Part shown: piece by piece, positions 59,901 to 64,000 of the stretch
Layout of the letters: every line of letters starts with the position of its first letter
Position numbering within the stretch: position 1 is the first letter of the stretch
Origin: Callipepla californica brunnescens
Taxonomy: Eukaryota; Chordata; Aves; Galliformes; Odontophoridae
Direction: 5' to 3'
DNA: 64,000 nt
Assembly: GCA_023055505.1 (NCBI GenBank)
Contig: JALIRH010000026.1
Location: forward strand, 8,013,591-8,077,590
Notes under the pieces: model-generated
Databases searched by the model: none
The model's input: only the letters and a program-made list of their open reading frames with translations
Told to the model about the DNA's origin: nothing
Made by a program: the position numbers and the translations under genes

Positions 59901-62034
59901 AATGGAAATTTGGTGTCCAATGGCTTTCTTTATTTGTGTAGCAAATGGAAGAAGGAGGTTCTGTGGTTGAGCTTAAAAAAAATGGCGCCAACATTCTTGT
60001 CACTAAGCATAACAGGTCAGTTTTGTTTTTCTTATCCTGTTTCTGTTACGTGTTTATGAAATATCGTTATCTATAGAAAATGTGTTAGAAAATACTGAGG
60101 GTGAAAAGTGCTGTTGGTCTCAGTCCAGCAGCAAGAGCCGTGTGCTTTCAGATCGTGCTGCGTGTGCTGTATATATGCCAGACATCAGCAGTTTGTGCAA
60201 GCAGCGGATAAGACAGGGATCCTGGGACATCCTGCCATTGGGATGCTCAGTCGTAGCAGGCCTCACTGGGGAAATTCCTATCAAACCTGTCTTTGTAAAG
60301 TATTTCTATGAGCAAAGTATTTCCTCCTTAGTTACATATATGGAACATATCTTGCATGTAACAGAACTGGAGCAGTCTATCAACGAGGTATTGTGTCAGC
60401 ATAAACTTCAGCACAGAATACAGAGAGTAAATCTATGACTTGAGTTCTGCATGTGACTGCTCTCAGTAAAGGTTGTTGTCTACAAAGCAGGCTACGTGGA
60501 GTAAAGAATAAGGAAGAAAGTTCTGCATATTTCTCCTTTTCAAAAACCACCTCTTGTGTGGCTTGTTTGAATCAAAATATCGTTGCAGGAAGGAATTTGT
60601 TGACTTGTATGTGAATTACGTGTTGAATGAATCAGTACGGAAGCCATTTGAAGACTTCATGGAGGGTTTTAGACGAGGCTGCCCAGCTGAAAGCTGGAAG
60701 GTGTTTCTCCCTGTTGAGCTCCAGGTTCTTCTCCTGGGACACACAGATTATGACTGGCAACTGCTAAAGAAGGTACTGGTTACAAGCAGTTAGTTACTGC
60801 TGTTACGCACAGGCTGTTTGCTAAGCATTTTATCCTGTTCTTTTATTTGATACGTAGCTCCCAAATACAAAAACAGCAGCTCAGGGGAATGTTTTTAACA
60901 TTTGTATCATTGTTTTGCTCCGTTTCTAAACTCCACCAGGTGCGAGAGTGTAAGGTAATAAAAAGGAGTCTTTAAAAAAGCAAAGAACGAGCAGATTCCA
61001 GGAGTTAAGAGGATCTGAATGTCTATGAAGAGGATTACCAAATTTATCAGATAAACAGTTATTGCTTTCAATAAAAATGGAAATAGCAAGGCCAATTTTG
61101 ATTTTCTCTCTTCAACAGAATGTGACATACGTGTTCTATGAAGAGTCACATCAAACCATCAAGAATTTTTGGACCCTGTTTTACAAGCTCCCAGAAGAAA
61201 AGAAGAAAAAGTTTCTTGGTAATATTCAGACATTCTGAACTTTCTTATAGCTTTTCTTTCTCCCTCACAAGACGGATTTAAATGTTTGTGTGTGAAAAAT
61301 ACTGTACTTCCATACTGCTTTTCAGTGTGCTTCCCCCCCCCCCCCCATTATTTTCTAGTGTAAGCCATAAAGAATTTTGTCACAAAGAATAGCACAGTCA
61401 CAGTTCTGACCCTTCTCACCTCCCCTGCACCTTGCAATTAGTTTATTCCTTACTTTTGTAGAGATCAGTTGTTGGTCAGAGGGTTCAACTTTAATGCTGA
61501 CACGAGCAGTTGAGCTTTCTCAGAGGATCACAGAAGCTGGCTCATCCTTTTTAATCGAGGAAGGTCAAACCTAGGCTGGCTTTTCTGATTCACAAAGTCT
61601 GTAAAAGTGAAATAAAAAGAAGGTTTATACTTACTAGAAATCAGCAAAAGACCATTATATTCAGGTACAAATTCAACAGTGCTAAATAATTATCTTATGT
61701 AAATAGCTATATGTTTATACTGACTTTCCTTCATGTTTTTCATCTTCTGATAACATGTTCTTTCTTGTTTGTTTTTTTAAATTTACTAATTTGCTTCCCT
61801 TCCCCCTTCTTTTGTTTAGCTTTTTTATCAGGATCTGATCGAATCGCTCCCTATGGGCTGGAATATTTTGGATTTTCTATTGAAGACCCTTTCTGTCAAA
61901 ATCCGGATCATTCATATCCTTTTGCCATTACCTGCAGCTGCACTCTCTTCCTCCCTAGGTACAGCAGTGAAGAAATACTTGAAGAAAAGTTCCTCTGTGC
62001 CATAGAGTATAGTGAAGGTTTTGGCTTGCTGTAG
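46454..62034 (+). CDS. Small HERC E3 ubiquitin/ISG15-type ligase (HERC5/HERC6-like), complete
   Basis: RCC1-like plus HECT-domain E3 ligase of the small HERC family, probably cytoplasmic. Exons: 46454-46544, 46729-46861, 47492-47568, 48110-48331, 49486-49577, 50173-50303, 51055-51200, 51545-51621, 51981-52042, 52956-53015, 53436-53538, 54081-54264, 54609-54763, 55230-55325, 56164-56262, 56336-56461, 58426-58563, 58657-58823, 59626-59692, 59942-60015, 60589-60772, 61119-61218, 61820-62034. All phases match, giving 932 residues. The count of 23 exons equals that recalled for human HERC5 and HERC6, which are about 1020 residues. RCC1 blades lie at about residues 45-297 (ACGDYHSMALS, LFAWGLNTRGQLGVG, YSWGKNKFGQLGLGHTE, CTFGAGEAGQLGHNST, YSFGSYEGQLGSG), a helical spacer at about 298-590, then HECT. 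The catalytic Cys is about residue 900 in AITCSCTLFLP, with end EGFGLL. The N-terminus is about 70-90 residues shorter than in human HERC5. HERC5, HERC6 or a non-mammalian small HERC cannot be separated without a tree. PYURF-PIGY is nested in intron 16. Confidence 0.93.
48570..48879 (+). mobile_element. CR1 3'-end fragment in HERC intron 4
   Basis: Contains CR1 landmarks: GGTGACAGCAACAAGACCC, ATTAGGAAAAGGTTCTTCAC, GAGCCAGGAGTTGGACACGA, GATCCTCGTGGGTCCCTTCC, and the terminal octamers ATTCTGTGATTCTATG. The intact 3' end with its terminal repeats shows a normal target-primed insertion with 5' truncation. It is in the sense direction of the host gene. Confidence 0.9.
48912..48985 (+). repeat. (TA)n microsatellite flanked by a 20-base direct repeat
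   Basis: A run of about 12 TA units (48943-48967) sits between two copies of ATATATGTAATAAGTAACTA (around 48914 and 48962), directly downstream of the CR1 tail. It probably arose by slippage. Confidence 0.75.
57228..57233 (-). other. PIGY: Probable poly(A) signal of PYURF-PIGY
   Basis: AATAAA on the minus strand about 400 bases after the PIGY stop. It is the first canonical signal downstream, placing the end of the shared mRNA near 57.21 kb, still within HERC intron 16. Confidence 0.5.
57635..57865 (-). CDS. PIGY: PIGY, subunit Y of GPI-N-acetylglucosaminyltransferase
   Basis: Small ER membrane protein of the complex that adds GlcNAc to phosphatidylinositol, the first step of GPI-anchor synthesis; it binds the catalytic subunit PIG-A. 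The reading frame is 76 residues against 71 in human, with two hydrophobic segments (around residues 12-28 and 43-65). It closely matches the family: SLPTLTVLVPL, LAGLFYSASV, FPQGCTSTTSLCFYSLLLP and FFHLWTWMGIKLFRHN. The ATG is at 57865; the longer frame starting at GTG (57877) is not needed. It is the second cistron of the PYURF mRNA, starting 8 bases after the PYURF stop, in a different frame, with no intron between them. In mammals PIGY is likewise made from the downstream frame of a two-cistron message. Confidence 0.96.
   Translation of the reverse strand: MAAGGLLPSLPTLTVLVPLLSLAGLFYSASVDETFPQGCTSTTSLCFYSLLLPVTIPVYVFFHLWTWMGIKLFRHN
57874..58294 (-). CDS. PYURF: PYURF (PreY), mitochondrial Trm112-like protein
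   Basis: Upstream cistron of the PIGY mRNA. The human protein is mitochondrial and supports methyltransferases needed for complex I assembly and coenzyme Q synthesis. Exons on the minus strand are 58294-58098 and 57991-57874 (TGA at 57874-57876), 104 residues against 114 in human. The N-terminus is Arg/Ala-rich without acids (MLRGCGRGAAVVLRG), as expected for mitochondrial import. It is followed by QQE and a pure Q11 run, then the conserved Trm112-type core LLQFLVCPLSKRPLR / YEESTNELINEELGIAYP / IDGIPNMIPEAAR. The start was chosen as the first Met giving this leader. The gene lies inside HERC intron 16 on the opposite strand. Confidence 0.95.
58175..58207 (-). repeat. PYURF: (CAG)11 trinucleotide repeat in PYURF coding sequence
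   Basis: Eleven uninterrupted CTG units on the plus strand, read as CAG (Gln) in PYURF; one GAG then two CAG extend it, coding QQEQ11. It sits between the mitochondrial leader and the conserved core, in DNA that is intronic for HERC. Confidence 0.95.
59855..59900 (+). repeat. (CA)n(TA)n compound microsatellite in HERC intron 19
   Basis: About 11 CA units followed by about 11 TA units, ending 41 bases before the acceptor of exon 20 (59942), in the branch-point and polypyrimidine zone. Confidence 0.9.
61333..61346 (+). repeat. Poly(C)14 run in HERC intron 22
   Basis: Fourteen consecutive C residues. It is likely polymorphic and prone to sequencing error. Confidence 0.9.
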
Positions 62035-62880
62035 CTCTTGGTGCTGAAGCACAAACAAGAGAACAAGATGTTGTCTCACTTGTAATTTTTTTCCCTGATT
62101 TATTCTGGTGCAGTGACTTTTATTCTGCTTTATTTTTACTGCACTTTATGAAACACTTGAGTGTGTGTGTGTGATCGACTGAGAATGTTTATTGATTACA
62201 AATCCTTAGGAGAAGCAACTTAGTGACCAAGTATATTTACACAGACACTCATCCCAGCTGCACTTCAGTGGTCTTATTTAGTTGATGAGCTTCAACAGTT
62301 AAGTTTCTGCAGTAATCATTGCAAGAGGGAGCTAGGGTAACATTTTTTCATCTGTTAAGTTAAGGATTCTTTTGGACAATAACCCATCTCTAAGGAGACA
62401 TGCTCCTTCAAACTGTGAATGGAGGAACAGCCTGTACTCACCTGAGTTATCTGAGAGGAGTTCCTAGCATGAGGAGTAGAGTTTGTTAAGACAAAGCTGT
62501 ATTTGTAAGGCATTAATTTCATTAGTCAGTGTGATAATAGTTGTTGTGTTGTTTTACATCTTCTAAGGAGTTGGCTGGTAATCAAATAAAGCAAAATTAT
62601 AGGCCTGCAGAACAGCTCTGACTACAGAACCTTGTGAACATGGGGCTTGCGAAGCCACTGGAAGCCCACTGCCAAAATGACACCTAGCAGCAGCAGGCAG
62701 GATGTAAAGGCAGGAGGTTTATTTTTTCTGTATGTTTTACTTCGTGTAAGATATATATATTTATTAAGAGACAACAGTCATGATTTTTCAGCAGTCCTCT
62801 TTCAGTTCTTGTAATGGACATGCATGTGTAAAAGAAGGCTTTCACTGTGCAAAACTGAATAAATTTCCATGCTTGTGGTT
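62035..62880 (+). other. HERC 3'UTR
   Basis: Sequence after the TAG stop with AATAAA signals at 62585-62590 and 62858-62863, the latter followed by a GT-rich stretch (TGCTTGTGGTTGCGTGTTC) as expected of a cleavage site. Either end, or both, may be used. Confidence 0.65.
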
Positions 62881-64000
62881 GCGTGTTCCTCCATTATGTG
62901 ACTGTTCGTGCACGACCATTTTCTGTCCTTTATATAGGTGAGCCCTTCACGAGGGGAACCAAAGGCCGATATAAAAGTGTTTCAAAGAGGTGTATTGCAT
63001 ACAGTGAACAAGTCCAGGTCTTTCCTATTTCATACAGAATATTTTTGATATGAATGTAGAAATGTAGAGTGAGAAGATGACGGAAGTTTTCGCATCATCC
63101 TCTGCCTAAACTTTGGGTAGTACATTACACACAGTGCCCTGCTCTAGGACCAGTGCAGGTTAGTGATGAACAGTGTTCCACTCCCATGCTGCAAAAGGTA
63201 GATACCGCAACTGTAAGCTTCTCCAGCAGCACTCAGGGAACTACCCCGCTGCCATCTGCCAGATACACTGGTGTGTTTGTAGGTACGGTTATCACGGCAA
63301 TGCCTGGAGTTTGAAACATTTGATATAACTTGCTGTGCAAGACGAGGTTGCTCCTGGAAGTGTGTCATTTGAAGGCAGGTGTGAAATGTACAGGGACTGC
63401 AGAGAAAATAATCTCTTTGATACTACTTCTCAGTGTTCAAGGACACTGCTCAGAGCTTTCATGTGACAGCTCCAGCAGCCTTTCCCTCCATACTGTCACA
63501 GCCTGTCTCAGAGGAAAACATGCCTCCAGGCCTCCTGTTTTTCTCAGAGGCCCAGAGGATTGAGCCTAGGTTCAGAGAGAGAAATCAGGAGCTAGGCTTT
63601 CTAAAGGACTTGGCAGCAACAGTCACCTAGATGTCTCACCTTTGCAGCAGAGCTTTTAAAAATGTGCGTATCAACGGACTCATAGCCCTGTTCCATGTGC
63701 ATCTACAGGGGAGTCTTTAATGCAATAAATAAATGAAATCAAGTACAAACCCTGTAATGAAAGGAGACTAAACACTACAGCAGTTATGCCCTTTGTCATG
63801 TATAAGGATACTGAAATTACAGAGATTCCTCCAGGAGCACGTAGTTTTCCCAGAAGTACATATAAGTAAGGGTGAAATAGTCTATACCTCAGTAAGCAAA
63901 ATACACTGCTGCAATATAGTATCTATCAGTGAGACCAGTAAGGAAGATAAAGAGCCTCTTGTACCAGGGAGGCCACTTCTTCAAAATGACGATTATATAT
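62881..64000. other. Flank downstream of the HERC gene
   Basis: No exon or repeat was recognised. An AATAAATAAA at about 63725 could serve as a more distal HERC poly(A) signal. Confidence 0.45.

Noticed and set aside
46454..62034. Two separate HERC genes, one ending near 56.46 kb and one starting near 58.43 kb
   Set aside because: The phases match across the PYURF-containing intron, the HECT domain reads continuously, exon 16 has a normal donor and exon 17 a normal acceptor, and the 23-exon total fits the small HERC family.

Overview
The window looks like bird nuclear DNA, most likely a galliform such as chicken (chromosome 4 or its equivalent). The reasons are CR1 retrotransposon fragments as the only recognisable interspersed repeats, compact genes with short introns, three tandem CXCL13-like chemokine genes beside CNOT6L, and recognisable vertebrate coding exons with GT-AG junctions. 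No bacterial, plasmid or viral genes, CRISPR arrays, tRNAs or rRNAs were seen.

Layout. (1) 1-1377 (+) holds the last three coding exons of CNOT6L, followed by a 3'UTR of at least about 1.5 kb. (2) 7.9-12.85 kb (-) holds three tandem CXCL13-like chemokine genes, each about 1-1.3 kb long with its own poly(A) signal. The genes at 9.6-10.4 and 11.5-12.8 kb have a tiny fourth coding exon that is easy to miss. (3) 12.9-35.9 kb is a gene-poor interval with two CR1 fragments, simple repeats and a perfect 28-bp tandem duplication. (4) 35.9-41.42 kb (-) is a complete seven-coding-exon cyclin G2 gene (CCNG2, 340 aa). Its 3'UTR is about 2 kb, and its CpG-island promoter carries four CCAAT boxes and a perfect FOXO site. 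(5) 42.3-46.3 kb has no recognised gene. (6) 46.45-62.03 kb (+) is a complete 23-exon small HERC E3 ligase gene (HERC5/HERC6-like, 932 aa). Its promoter carries a triple GAAA interferon-response element. (7) Inside intron 16 of that gene, on the opposite strand at 57.2-58.3 kb, lies the two-cistron gene PYURF-PIGY. The CpG island at its 5' end also contains HERC coding exon 17. (8) From 62.03 kb to the end is the HERC 3'UTR and flank.

Together the window holds immune genes (lymphoid chemokines and a probable interferon-induced ligase), an mRNA deadenylase, a FOXO-responsive cell-cycle inhibitor, and a housekeeping two-protein gene for GPI-anchor synthesis and mitochondrial support. The most unusual feature is the HERC/PYURF-PIGY arrangement. 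A housekeeping two-cistron gene is nested antisense in an intron of a probable interferon-induced gene, and its promoter island doubles as a HECT-domain coding exon. All exon boundaries were derived by reading splice sites and checking phase by hand; no alignment was run.
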